Program-made: the position numbers and the translations under genes
The notes under the pieces: generated by a model
What the model was told of the DNA's origin: nothing
The model's input: the letters and a program-made list of their open reading frames with translations, nothing else
Databases searched by the model: none
In this document: piece by piece, positions 7,336 to 14,770 of the stretch
Layout: every line of letters begins with the position of its first letter
Position numbering within the stretch: position 1 is the stretch's first letter
Source of the DNA: an uncultured Anaerostipes sp.
GTDB lineage: Bacteria; Bacillota; Clostridia; Lachnospirales; Lachnospiraceae
Length of the DNA: 54,952 nucleotides
NCBI GenBank assembly: GCA_900756035.1
Contig: CAAEIR010000301.1
Span: 1-54,952 of the forward strand
Direction: 5' to 3'

Positions 7336-9289
7336 ATTTCCTAATCAAATCCAGGAAATCATTTTCGCTTAAAATCGGAATTTCAAGCTCTTTTGCTTTT
7401 TTATTTTTAGAAGAAGATGATCCTTTATCATTATTAATCAAATAGTCCGTTTTTTTGGAAACAGATCCTGTTACTTTTCCTCCAAGCTGCTCGATTTCTT
7501 CCTTTAACTGTTTCCGATTATCAAAATGATTGAGTGACCCTGTTACGACAAACGTTTTTCCCGCCAGAATCTGGTCTTTCACAACCGTTTCTTTTGCCTC
7601 GAATTGAATATTCGATAATAAACATTCTAAAACATTCTGATTATGGGCAGTTTTAAAATAAGAAACCATCGCTTCACCGATCATCGGACCAATCTGGTCA
7701 ATCGCAGTAAAATCTTCTACCTCTGCCTCCCGGATTTTTGAAAAGTCATTTTCAAAATAGCGGCAGATTAATTTTGCATTGGAAAGACCCACATTCGGAA
7801 TTCCAAGGCTGTAAATAAAGTTTGCCAAAGACACTTGTCTTGAATTTTCAATGGCGCGGACCAGGTTTTCATAGGATTTTTCTCCAAACCCTTCCATTTC
7901 TAAAATTTCCTCTTTGTGGTCTTTCAGAGTAAAAAGATCGTACAGTTCCTTTAACAATCCCCTGTGAATCATTTTTTCCAGTGTTGCTTCTGATAGCCCA
8001 TCCACATTCATGGCATCTCTTGATACAAAATGAGAAAACGATTTAATTTTCTTTGCACTGCAAAATTCATTTGTGCACACCAGAGTTTTTATTCCATGAT
8101 CATCTTCTACTTTCGTTTCTCCACCGCAGGCAGGACATGTATGAGGAATTTCAATTTCTCCGCTCTTTGTCAAGTTTTCAGCCACCTGAGGAATAATCAT
8201 ATTTGCCTTATAGACTCTGATTTCATCATCAATCCCAAGTTCCAGCTCTTCCATAACACTAATATTATGAAGACTCGCTCTGCTGACAGTCGTTCCTTCT
8301 AATTCTACCGGATCGAAAATCGCTACCGGATTAATCAGTCCTGTTCTCGATGGACTCCATTCGATCTCTCTTAATTTTGTCACTGCTGTTTCATCTGCCC
8401 ATTTAAAGGCTATGGAATCCTTCGGAAATTTTGCAGTTCTCCCCAGACTCCTTCCATAAGCTATATCATCATAGGCAAGCACAAGTCCGTCTGAAGGCAG
8501 ATCGAAATTTTCAATTTTTCGGGAAAATTTTTCTACGGCTTCTAACAGTGAATTTTCCTCCACTCGCACATAATCTACCATATCAAATCCCAGGCTCTTT
8601 GCCCATAGAATTTTTTCTTCCAGGGAATTGTGAAATTCCATACCTTCCACATCGCCTATACTAAAACCATAGAAATGTACATTTCTTTTTGCCGTAATCT
8701 CATTATTCAGCTGACGGACTGAGCCGCTGCACAAATTTCTTGGATTCTTATACTGGCTCTCTACATCCTCAATTTCTTCATTCATCTTATAAAAAACAGA
8801 ATAAGGGATTACTGCTTCCCCCCGGATCACAAGCCTTCCCTCATAAGAGATTTTTCTCGGAATATTTACAAACACTCTTGCATTATTCGTTACAACTTCT
8901 CCGACTTCTCCATTCCCTCTGGTAACCGCTTTTTGAAGTTCCCCGTTTTCATAAGTCATTACAATGGTAAGTCCATCCAGTTTCCACGAAAGCAGACCAT
9001 CATGACCATTTAACCACGCCGCCAGTTCTGACGGATCTTTCGTCTTATCCAACGACAGCATCGGCGATGGATGCTCTTCTTTTTCCAGCGCCGTCATCAG
9101 TTCATATCCTACGTGAATCGTCGGACTGTTTGATAATACAGTTTTTGTCTTCTTCTCTAACTCCAACAGCTCATCATACAGCTTATCATATTCCAGATTG
9201 CTGATGATCTCCCGGTTTTCCTGATAATATGCTTCCCCTGCCTCATTTAAAATCTGAATCAGTTCTTTCATTCGATCTAAATTATTCAC
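7334..9289 (-). CDS. ligA: NAD-dependent DNA ligase LigA
   Basis: Seals nicks in duplex DNA using NAD. The 651-aa protein has the adenylation motif KLDG with Lys103, a following TRGNGEVGE segment (most family members have TRGDG), the OB fold, a four-cysteine zinc finger (CPACGG, then CTNEFC near residues 385-410), helix-hairpin-helix repeats (about 430-560) and a C-terminal BRCT domain (AGKTFVVTGSL, about 575-650). The adenylation domain is more diverged from the classical consensus than usual, but all domains are present. The start overlaps rluF by eight bases. Confidence 0.95.
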   Translation of the reverse strand: MNNLDRMKELIQILNEAGEAYYQENREIISNLEYDKLYDELLELEKKTKTVLSNSPTIHVGYELMTALEKEEHPSPMLSLDKTKDPSELAAWLNGHDGLLSWKLDGLTIVMTYENGELQKAVTRGNGEVGEVVTNNARVFVNIPRKISYEGRLVIRGEAVIPYSVFYKMNEEIEDVESQYKNPRNLCSGSVRQLNNEITAKRNVHFYGFSIGDVEGMEFHNSLEEKILWAKSLGFDMVDYVRVEENSLLEAVEKFSRKIENFDLPSDGLVLAYDDIAYGRSLGRTAKFPKDSIAFKWADETAVTKLREIEWSPSRTGLINPVAIFDPVELEGTTVSRASLHNISVMEELELGIDDEIRVYKANMIIPQVAENLTKSGEIEIPHTCPACGGETKVEDDHGIKTLVCTNEFCSAKKIKSFSHFVSRDAMNVDGLSEATLEKMIHRGLLKELYDLFTLKDHKEEILEMEGFGEKSYENLVRAIENSRQVSLANFIYSLGIPNVGLSNAKLICRYFENDFSKIREAEVEDFTAIDQIGPMIGEAMVSYFKTAHNQNVLECLLSNIQFEAKETVVKDQILAGKTFVVTGSLNHFDNRKQLKEEIEQLGGKVTGSVSKKTDYLINNDKGSSSSKNKKAKELEIPILSENDFLDLIRK

Positions 9290-10031
9290 ATTTGAGCTCC
9301 TTCTTTAACTCCCGGAGTTCTTCCGGTGTTAAGTTTCGATATGTTCCCTCTTTTAAATCTCCCAATTCAATATTCATAACCCGGACTCTCTTTAACCTCG
9401 TCACCCGATATCCAAAAGCTTCGCACATTCTTCGAATCTGACGATTGAGTCCCTGGGTCAGAATAATCCGAAATTGATTCGGTCCCTCTTTTTTTACTTT
9501 ACATCTTCTTGTCATTGCCCCCAGTTCATCAAGATATACCGGTTCTCTCATCCCTCGAATAAACTCGCTGGTAATTCTCTTATGAACCGTAACTTCATAT
9601 TCCTTTTCATGATAATTGCGGGCTTTCATAATCTGATTGGCTGCTTCTCCGTCATTTGTCAGCAAAATTAATCCCTGTGAATCCTTATCTAATCTTCCCA
9701 CAGGATAAATCCTTACCGGATAATTAATATAATCAATAATATTATCCTTCTCTGCCTTGCTGGATGTGCAGACAATTCCCTTTGGCTTATGAAAAGCCAG
9801 AAAGATCAGATCTCTCTGAATCTTTACCGGCTTTCCATCAAGCATTACAGTCTGTCCCGTCGATACCTTCGTTCCACTGACCGCAATCTCTCCGTCAACA
9901 GTGACACGCTCTTTTTCTACCAGAACGTCTGCCTGTCTTCTGGAACAGACTCCTGCCTGACTTAAATATTTATTAATTCTTACTGCTTCTTCTGTTTTTC
10001 GCTTTCTTTCTTCCATTTCTATCTTTCCCAT
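9282..10031 (-). CDS. rluF: Ribosomal large subunit pseudouridine synthase, RluF/RluB type
   Basis: Converts a uridine of 23S rRNA to pseudouridine. The 249-aa protein has an N-terminal S4 RNA-binding domain (RINKYLSQAGVCSRRQAD) and the RsuA-family catalytic motif GRLDKDSQGLILLTNDG with the catalytic Asp in RLD. The HEKEYEVTV and NRQIRRMCEAFGYRV segments fit RluF better than RluB. Two starts are possible (10031, or 10016 at MEERKRK). It overlaps the beta-CASP gene upstream and ligA downstream, so it is part of a tight operon. Confidence 0.9.
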   Translation of the reverse strand: MGKIEMEERKRKTEEAVRINKYLSQAGVCSRRQADVLVEKERVTVDGEIAVSGTKVSTGQTVMLDGKPVKIQRDLIFLAFHKPKGIVCTSSKAEKDNIIDYINYPVRIYPVGRLDKDSQGLILLTNDGEAANQIMKARNYHEKEYEVTVHKRITSEFIRGMREPVYLDELGAMTRRCKVKKEGPNQFRIILTQGLNRQIRRMCEAFGYRVTRLKRVRVMNIELGDLKEGTYRNLTPEELRELKKELKCE

Positions 10032-11608
10032 TTATCACAAAGAGACAGAATCTGATCTGCAAATTTTGCCAGATCTTTGTTGGTTCCTCCCTCATTATGT
10101 TCAATCACTGACAGCAGACGTTCCCCTGCTGATTTCAATCTGATATATGCGCTGCTTGTCTGTGATTTTTTCTTCACAAGTTTTCTTGAGCCCCACTCTG
10201 TCCATTTGCCCAGTGCCAGATCAAAGACATCTCCACTGTATGGCGCTCTGGAATTAAAGCCATGCTGCTCGCTCAAACATTCAGAGAATGCTTCACAAAC
10301 GGAATCTTCTCCGTGTACCACAAAAACCTGCTCCGGTTTTTTTTCAAATTTCTCTATCCATGTTAATAACCCATTTTTATCCGCATGACCGCTTAGTCCT
10401 TCCAGACGAACAATCTCAGCTTCCACTTTAATTGCCTCTCCAAACAGCTTTACCTGCTTTATACCTTCTACCAGAGATCTTCCAAGTGTCCCATATGCCT
10501 GATATCCCACAAACACAACCGTATTTTTGGATTGCCAGAGATTATGTTTTAGATGATGCCTGATTCTTCCCGCCTCGCACATTCCGGATGCGGAAATAAT
10601 TACTTTAGGACCCGGTTCAAAATTAATCGCTTTGGATTCTTCCGTAGTAATAGACAGCTGAAGATTTGAAAATGTAATCGGATTAATTCCCTGATGAACC
10701 AATTCCATTGCCTCGTCATCATAGGTTTCTTCGACATCTTTATTAAAAATCTTAGTTGCCTCCACGGCAAGCGGACTATCTACAATTACTTTAAAATCAC
10801 CATGATTTTTAACTCTGTTTTCCGCTTTAATCTGTCTGATATAATATAATAATTCCTGTGTTCTTCCTACTGCAAAAGAAGGAACAATCACATTTCCGCC
10901 TCTGTCAAACGTTCTTTGAATCACTTCGGATAATTCACTGACATAATCTTGCGTTTCTCCATGATATCGATCACCGTAAGTAGACTCCATAATAACATAA
11001 TCTGCTTCTTTTGTATAACTCGGATCTTTTATCAACGGCTGATTAACATTTCCGATATCGCCTGAAAATACCAGTTTTTTCTGAACATCCTCTTCCTCAA
11101 TCCACACTTCAATACTCGATGAACCCAACAGATGCCCAATATCTGTAAAACGAATGGAAATTCCGTCTGTTACAGATATTTTATGATCATACGGACATTT
11201 TACGAAATATTCCATGACACTTACCGCATCATCCATCGTATAAGCAGGAACAACTTCCGGTTTCCCGGACCTTCTTGCCTTTCGGTTCTTCCACTCTGCC
11301 TCAAACTCCTGAATATGCGCACTGTCACGCAGCATAATCTGGCAAAGATCTGTCGTTGCACCTGTTGCAAAAATTTGTCCTCGAAATCCTCGTGAATACA
11401 AAAGCGGTATCATACCGGAATGATCGATATGAGCATGAGTCAGCAGTATAAAATCAAGACTTCCTGCACTGACAGGAAGTTCTGCATTCTCATAAACGTT
11501 AAGTCCCTGCTCCATTCCATAATCCACGATAAATCGTTTTCCACAGGCTTCCACATAGTGGCAGCTTCCGGTAACTTCATGATCTGCTCCGATAAACATC
11601 ATCTTCAT
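10019..11608 (-). CDS. Beta-CASP metallo-beta-lactamase RNase (CPSF-like)
   Basis: Probable RNA-processing nuclease. The 529-aa protein opens with a metallo-beta-lactamase fold (GADHEVTGSCHYVE; zinc motif THAHIDHSG near residues 57-65; GHLLGSSSIEV; SGDIGN), followed by a beta-CASP domain (SFAVGRTQELLYYI; ISASGMCEAGRI) and the C-terminal motif GLSGHADKNGLL. This is the bacterial branch related to eukaryotic CPSF73 and Integrator nucleases. It sits in a run between a GNAT enzyme and a rRNA pseudouridine synthase with three-base spacing and overlaps, which hints at an RNA-related role. Confidence 0.9.
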   Translation of the reverse strand: MKMMFIGADHEVTGSCHYVEACGKRFIVDYGMEQGLNVYENAELPVSAGSLDFILLTHAHIDHSGMIPLLYSRGFRGQIFATGATTDLCQIMLRDSAHIQEFEAEWKNRKARRSGKPEVVPAYTMDDAVSVMEYFVKCPYDHKISVTDGISIRFTDIGHLLGSSSIEVWIEEEDVQKKLVFSGDIGNVNQPLIKDPSYTKEADYVIMESTYGDRYHGETQDYVSELSEVIQRTFDRGGNVIVPSFAVGRTQELLYYIRQIKAENRVKNHGDFKVIVDSPLAVEATKIFNKDVEETYDDEAMELVHQGINPITFSNLQLSITTEESKAINFEPGPKVIISASGMCEAGRIRHHLKHNLWQSKNTVVFVGYQAYGTLGRSLVEGIKQVKLFGEAIKVEAEIVRLEGLSGHADKNGLLTWIEKFEKKPEQVFVVHGEDSVCEAFSECLSEQHGFNSRAPYSGDVFDLALGKWTEWGSRKLVKKKSQTSSAYIRLKSAGERLLSVIEHNEGGTNKDLAKFADQILSLCDKWER

Positions 11609-11611
11609 GGC

Positions 11612-12682
11612 TTATACCTCCTCTGAAATATAGACGGGATCGACCGGCACAATCTTTGTAAGAAGAGGGTGTTTTTTTAAAATCAGATCTGTGTCATAGC
11701 CAAAAAACACCTGTGTCAGTTCTTCGATCCCTACATTGTCTTCCCATGAGTCTTTTCTCACAGGCGTTATCGTTATATTTTCATTCTGGCACTGAAATTG
11801 AAAAACTCCGTGATTTTCAGGAATCCAGAAATCGTCCACTTTCAGAAAAAATCTAAAATCTTCACTTCCTTTCAGAATCTCTCCCCAGCTTTCCAAACAT
11901 ACGATTCTCGCCATAATCCGTGGATTCTTTTCTCCTTCCAAAAGATTACCGCCAACTAGCTGAATCTTCTGATGGGCATACCGATCCCGAATCTTTTGAA
12001 GCATCTTCTGAGGTTCTTTTGAAAATGCCCAGGTAACAGAAACCTCTTTGGAATCTACACTCTCTGCAAACACGCCGAGAAGCTCTCCTTTGTCACAGAA
12101 TTTATAGATTCCGCCTCTGCTGCTTTGACATTCTTTCTCCAAACGTCTTAGATAATTCTCATCAGGAATCGTATAAACTCCATATTGCACCAAAGCCTCT
12201 GCTAAAAAAGCAGAAATCTCTGAATATTCTTCTTGTTTCACAGAACAGATTTCACCGGAAACCTGTTTTTGCTCTCCTTCTATCTCACATTCATTCCAGT
12301 CCATCACAAAGGCAAATTGAAACGGCTCATAATATGCCCGGTCCGCCGGCATCAGATAAGTAAACGGCTGATGCTTCTTTTGCATATCACAAAGACTTTT
12401 CACAAGCATCTGTGCCATGATTCCCCGCCGCCGGTGTTCTCTCTGCACTGCCACCGCCACAATATAATTCAAATTATAACTTTTGCTTCCTGTCTTGATC
12501 TTATATGGATTCAAATGAACCATACCTAAAATTTCTTCTCCCTCACGAGCAAGCACTACTTGATTCCCCGGATAGACATCATGAAAATAGTATTCAGCAA
12601 AAGACTCCGGGTCCTGAAAAATTTCCTGATACATTTTATAGATCTTTTCCGGTTTCTTCTCTTCCTGATATATGATCTCCAT
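11612..12682 (-). CDS. Eis-like GNAT N-acetyltransferase
   Basis: A 356-aa acetyltransferase of the Eis type, two GNAT-like halves plus a sterol-carrier-like tail. The acetyl-CoA loop VAVQREHRRRGIMAQML is clear near residues 83-100, and the PADRAYYEPFQF segment after it is typical of Eis relatives. The C-terminal third (ARIVCLESWGEIL onward) fits the family's sterol-carrier fold. Substrate unknown; relatives acetylate amines such as aminoglycosides or peptides. It starts one base after ispF ends. Confidence 0.85.
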   Translation of the reverse strand: MEIIYQEEKKPEKIYKMYQEIFQDPESFAEYYFHDVYPGNQVVLAREGEEILGMVHLNPYKIKTGSKSYNLNYIVAVAVQREHRRRGIMAQMLVKSLCDMQKKHQPFTYLMPADRAYYEPFQFAFVMDWNECEIEGEQKQVSGEICSVKQEEYSEISAFLAEALVQYGVYTIPDENYLRRLEKECQSSRGGIYKFCDKGELLGVFAESVDSKEVSVTWAFSKEPQKMLQKIRDRYAHQKIQLVGGNLLEGEKNPRIMARIVCLESWGEILKGSEDFRFFLKVDDFWIPENHGVFQFQCQNENITITPVRKDSWEDNVGIEELTQVFFGYDTDLILKKHPLLTKIVPVDPVYISEEV

Positions 12683-12683
12683 A

Positions 12684-13160
12684 TCATTCCCTTTCTGTTA
12701 ACAGGCAGACTGCCTGAGCACTGATACCAAGTCCTTCTCCTGTAAATCCCAGATGCTCTTCTGTCGTTGCCTTTACATTGACCTGCCCTGGTGTCACACC
12801 CAGGACTTTGCTGATATTTTCTCTCATTTCAGGAATAAAATTCATAAGTTTCGGCTTTTGGGCAATCACAGTCGCATCCACATTGCCGACTTTGTATCCT
12901 TCTTCTTCAATCAGTCTTACAACTTCCTCTAACAGCTTCATGCTGTCTGCATTATGAAAGGCAGGATCGGTATCAGGAAAATGTCTTCCGATATCTCCCA
13001 GCGCCGCTGCTCCCAGCAACGCATCTGAAATCGCATGCAGCAGTACATCTGCATCCGAATGACCTAAAAGACCTTTCTCATAGGGTACATGAACGCCGCC
13101 TAAAATCAAACCTCTGCCTTCCACCAATTTATGAACATCGTATCCCATTCCAACCCGCAT
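12684..13160 (-). CDS. ispF: 2-C-methyl-D-erythritol 2,4-cyclodiphosphate synthase IspF
   Basis: Fifth enzyme of the MEP pathway of isoprenoid synthesis, forming the cyclic diphosphate with loss of CMP. The 158-aa protein has the family signature GYDVHKL at residues 6-12 (zinc ligands Asp8 and His10), GHSDADVLLHAISDALLGA, FPDTDP, and the C-terminal KATTEEHLGFTGEGLGI. It is first in an operon with the GNAT, beta-CASP, rluF and ligA genes. AAAGGAG lies just upstream of the start. Confidence 0.97.
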   Translation of the reverse strand: MRVGMGYDVHKLVEGRGLILGGVHVPYEKGLLGHSDADVLLHAISDALLGAAALGDIGRHFPDTDPAFHNADSMKLLEEVVRLIEEEGYKVGNVDATVIAQKPKLMNFIPEMRENISKVLGVTPGQVNVKATTEEHLGFTGEGLGISAQAVCLLTERE

Positions 13161-13182
13161 AGCAATTCTCCTTTTTTCTTCT

Positions 13183-13190
13183 ATTATAAC
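13183..13190 (-). promoter_or_regulatory. Extended -10 promoter for the ispF operon
   Basis: On the minus strand TGTTATAAT (TATAAT at 13183-13188, with an upstream TG) lies 22 bases before the ispF start. No good -35 box is seen, as is usual for extended -10 promoters. Confidence 0.55.
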
Positions 13191-13216
13191 ATGAGTTTCC
13201 TAAGAAAACACATAAG

Positions 13217-13242
13217 AAAAAGCGTATCTTTACAGATACGCT
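13217..13242 (-). terminator. Terminator of the tRNA-Val/tRNA-Met unit
   Basis: AGCGTATCT, loop TTAC, AGATACGCT (13221-13242) is a perfect 9-bp hairpin, ending in T4 and then a T-rich tail on the minus strand. It lies ten bases after the 3' end of tRNA-Met. Confidence 0.85.
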
Positions 13243-13251
13243 CAAATATAG

Positions 13252-13325
13252 TAGCGATGAGCAGATTCGAACTGCTGACACTACGGGTATGAACCGTATG
13301 CTCTAGCCAACTGAGCTACATCGCC
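13252..13325 (-). tRNA. tRNA-Met (CAT), elongator type
   Basis: A 74-base cloverleaf. The acceptor stem GGCGATG pairs with CATCGCT, with one G-U pair at the end; the D arm is AGCTCAGTTGGCTAGAGC; the anticodon loop carries CAT between CGG and CCG stem strands; the T arm GCAGTTCGAATCTGC has the TTCGA core. CCA is not encoded. The regular first pair and D-arm sequence match elongator tRNA-Met rather than the initiator. Confidence 0.97.
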
Positions 13326-13361
13326 ATATTATGTAATTATTCCATGAAGTTTCATGAAAAG

Positions 13362-13434
13362 TGGGACCAACAGGGCTCGAACCTGTGACCCTCTGCTTGT
13401 AAGGCAGATGCTCTCCCAGCTGAGCTATGATCCC
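13362..13434 (-). tRNA. tRNA-Val (TAC)
   Basis: A 73-base cloverleaf. The acceptor GGGATCA pairs with TGGTCCC, the anticodon stem CTGCC/AAGCAG region holds a loop with TAC, and the T arm ACAGGTTCGAGCCCTGT is canonical. CCA is not encoded. It lies 36 bases upstream of tRNA-Met and shares its promoter. Confidence 0.97.
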
Positions 13435-13469
13435 GTTCTCTGTGTCACTGTTTCCCAGCGACAAGTAAT

Positions 13470-13498
13470 AATATACTACTTCTCAAAACAAAAGTCAA
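13470..13498 (-). promoter_or_regulatory. SigA promoter of the tRNA unit
   Basis: On the minus strand TTGACT (13493-13498), 17-base spacer, TATATT (13470-13475). It lies about 35 bases before the tRNA-Val 5' end, which is the right place for a stable-RNA promoter. Confidence 0.85.
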
Positions 13499-13550
13499 CA
13501 CTTTTTTTCATTTTTTTAATCACTTTTTTGAGAGTCATTCCCTAACCATA

Positions 13551-13727
13551 TCAACGCAGATTTCCAGCTTTCCTTTTTGCTTTCATCATTTCATTATATT
13601 CATGTTCAGAAAGCATAACAACATTTTCATTTTTTAGTCTTTATATAATTAATGTTTCACCATTGAAAACCTTATCGCACAAATTTTTAAAATTGTCTCT
13701 AACATCCATGCTCTTTACAGCTAACAT
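13551..13727 (-). pseudogene. Relic YefM/Phd-type antitoxin with an in-frame stop
   Basis: A 59-codon frame reads MLAVKSMDVRDNFKNLCD, then KVFNGETLII, a TAA at codon 29, then RLKNENVVMLSEHEYNEMM and ends at TGA. This is the N-terminal fold of YefM/Phd antitoxins, where the motif after LII is normally a serine and arginine, so one base change (TCA to TAA) would explain the stop. The frame stays intact on both sides, which suggests recent decay. The C-terminal toxin-binding part and any RelE/YoeB toxin are missing. TTGACA and TATAAT-like boxes remain about 55-80 bases upstream. Confidence 0.75.
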
Positions 13728-13826
13728 ATAAAACACTTCTTTCCGTACCAAAAACCGTATGTTTTTTCATGCTTTTATTATATAAGATTATTAATTCTGT
13801 CAACACTTTTGGATACGTAAATCTCC

Positions 13827-13854
13827 TTGAATTTCTTCATCATTCTGTTATAAT
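13827..13854 (+). promoter_or_regulatory. Promoter of the antisense RNA antitoxin
   Basis: TTGAAT (13827-13832), 16-base spacer, TATAAT (13849-13854) with an extended TG at 13846-13847. It would start transcription near 13861, reading toward the 3' end of the holin-like toxin gene. Confidence 0.7.
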
Positions 13855-13860
13855 ATACTT

Positions 13861-13960
13861 AATAAGGAAGTCGGCACGATGGATAAAGCCCATCCGCCCC
13901 GGCGAAGCAATAACGAATAGTCGTCCTTTACTTGTCAGGTGTCAGGACGGCTATTTTTTA
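13861..13960 (+). ncRNA. Antisense RNA, probable type I antitoxin
   Basis: A short RNA of about 100 bases is predicted between the promoter at 13827-13854 and a terminator formed by AATAGTCGTCCT (13916-13927) pairing with AGGACGGCTATT (13944-13955), 12 bp with one G-U pair, followed by a T run. Its end overlaps the last codons of the toxin gene on the other strand. The 5' part holds GATGG and CCATCC, which can form a small hairpin. This layout, convergent RNAs with overlapping 3' ends, is that of type I systems such as Fst/RNAII and TxpA/RatA. Confidence 0.6.
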
Positions 13961-14034
13961 TGTGTATATGTTAGGATGGCAACGATTAATAGTGCCACAT
14001 TTATGATGATCATAAATTCTTCATATGTACTCAT
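13951..14034 (-). CDS. Holin-like small hydrophobic toxin (type I TA)
   Basis: A 27-aa peptide: MSTYEEFMIIINVALLIVAI followed by LTYTHKK. It has a polar N-terminus, one membrane span and a lysine end, as in the Firmicute putative holin-like toxin family (Fst, BsrG and TxpA relatives). The ribosome site AAAGGGGTGGTGCTT before the ATG is strong. Toxins of this kind insert in the membrane when the antisense RNA is lost. The long 5' leader (about 80 bases) can fold over the ribosome site, which is typical for these mRNAs. Confidence 0.72.
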   Translation of the reverse strand: MSTYEEFMIIINVALLIVAILTYTHKK

Positions 14035-14118
14035 AAGCACCACCCCTTTCCGTAAGGCTCGGAACGGATGGCTTGCCGCCTGCCAACTCCCCAGGTAAAT
14101 ATATTATCCCCCAATAGT

Positions 14119-14147
14119 ATTATATACTATACTGGCTTGATTGTGCA
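14119..14147 (-). promoter_or_regulatory. Probable promoter of the holin-like toxin mRNA
   Basis: On the minus strand TGCACA (14142-14147), 17-base spacer, TATAAT (14119-14124), about 85 bases before the toxin start. Confidence 0.45.
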
Positions 14148-14279
14148 GGTGAATGGATTGACCGTTGCTCTTAACTTACTTCCATAAGTTCTTGTTTCAG
14201 ATTTACCACAAACACTAAAGTGACGTTTCTGTTTTGCCGGAGCAAAGACTGTTGCTGGTTTAATAATCACAGAATTCAC
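14127..14279 (-). other. Short open frame of about 50 codons, unrecognised
   Basis: Between the transglutaminase fragment and the toxin unit there is a minus-strand frame that could start at GTG 14279 or GTG 14270 after GAGGAG. It includes IIKPATVFAPAKQKRHFSV and ends CTIKPV. The peptide is basic and reads like protein, but it has no ATG and its end overlaps the toxin promoter. It may be a gene remnant. No function can be given. Confidence 0.25.
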
Positions 14280-14338
14280 TCCTCGCTCGGTTATTTAACA
14301 CCAGTTGAGTATAGGATGCATAATCTTAAAAAAGTTGT

Positions 14339-14768
14339 TTAGTTTACTGTTGACAATCCATGTTCTGGTTTTCCATAATAATGCTCATCATACTTCACAT
14401 TTTTAGAAATCCATGCCATAATTGTTTTCACTTTTTCGTATTCAGATTTTCATCCAAATCCATCTGTGCTAATGCTTGATTCGCAGCTTCTTTCGCTTGT
14501 TCATATCTTTCATTTGTCACATTATATCCAATATAAGAATAATAAAAAACTCCTTGATAACATTTAGTTTCTTCATTATATGTTATTTTTTGCAAATCAT
14601 CATTAAAAAGATTTCCTCTAGCATAGATAAAATTCTTTAATATAAAACCTTCATCTGGATTTCCTGTTTCTTTATACGTTTCATCTCGAACCGCATCGTT
14701 AAATGGATTCGCCCCATTTTCGATTTCATCCACTGGTTCATCTGCCTTGATTTCCACTGGAATTTTCA
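14339..14768 (-). pseudogene. Truncated, frameshifted transglutaminase-like surface protein
   Basis: The minus-strand frame ending at 14428 (VKIPVEIKADEP...FYYSYIGYNV...AQMDLDE) runs into a second frame, KSEYEKVKTIMAWISKNVKY, that ends at 14339. Joined, they read like the pre-catalytic part of Lachnospiraceae transglutaminase-like surface proteins, in which a YEK-x-x-x-I-x-x-WI-x-x-N-V-x-YD helix precedes the catalytic Cys. Loss of one A in the GAAAAT run near 14448 would explain the shift. The catalytic Cys-His-Asp part is missing, and no start codon or signal peptide is found. If the first frame is translated at all, GTG near 14765 is the best start. Confidence 0.6.
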
Positions 14769-14770
14769 CA

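Noticed and set aside
13252..13434. tRNA genes as integration site of the pilus island
   Set aside because: The island faces the 5' side of tRNA-Val, there is no integrase gene and no repeat of the tRNA 3' end was seen.
14279..14338. Insertion-sequence end between the transglutaminase fragment and the toxin unit
   Set aside because: No terminal inverted repeat, target duplication or transposase fragment could be recognised.
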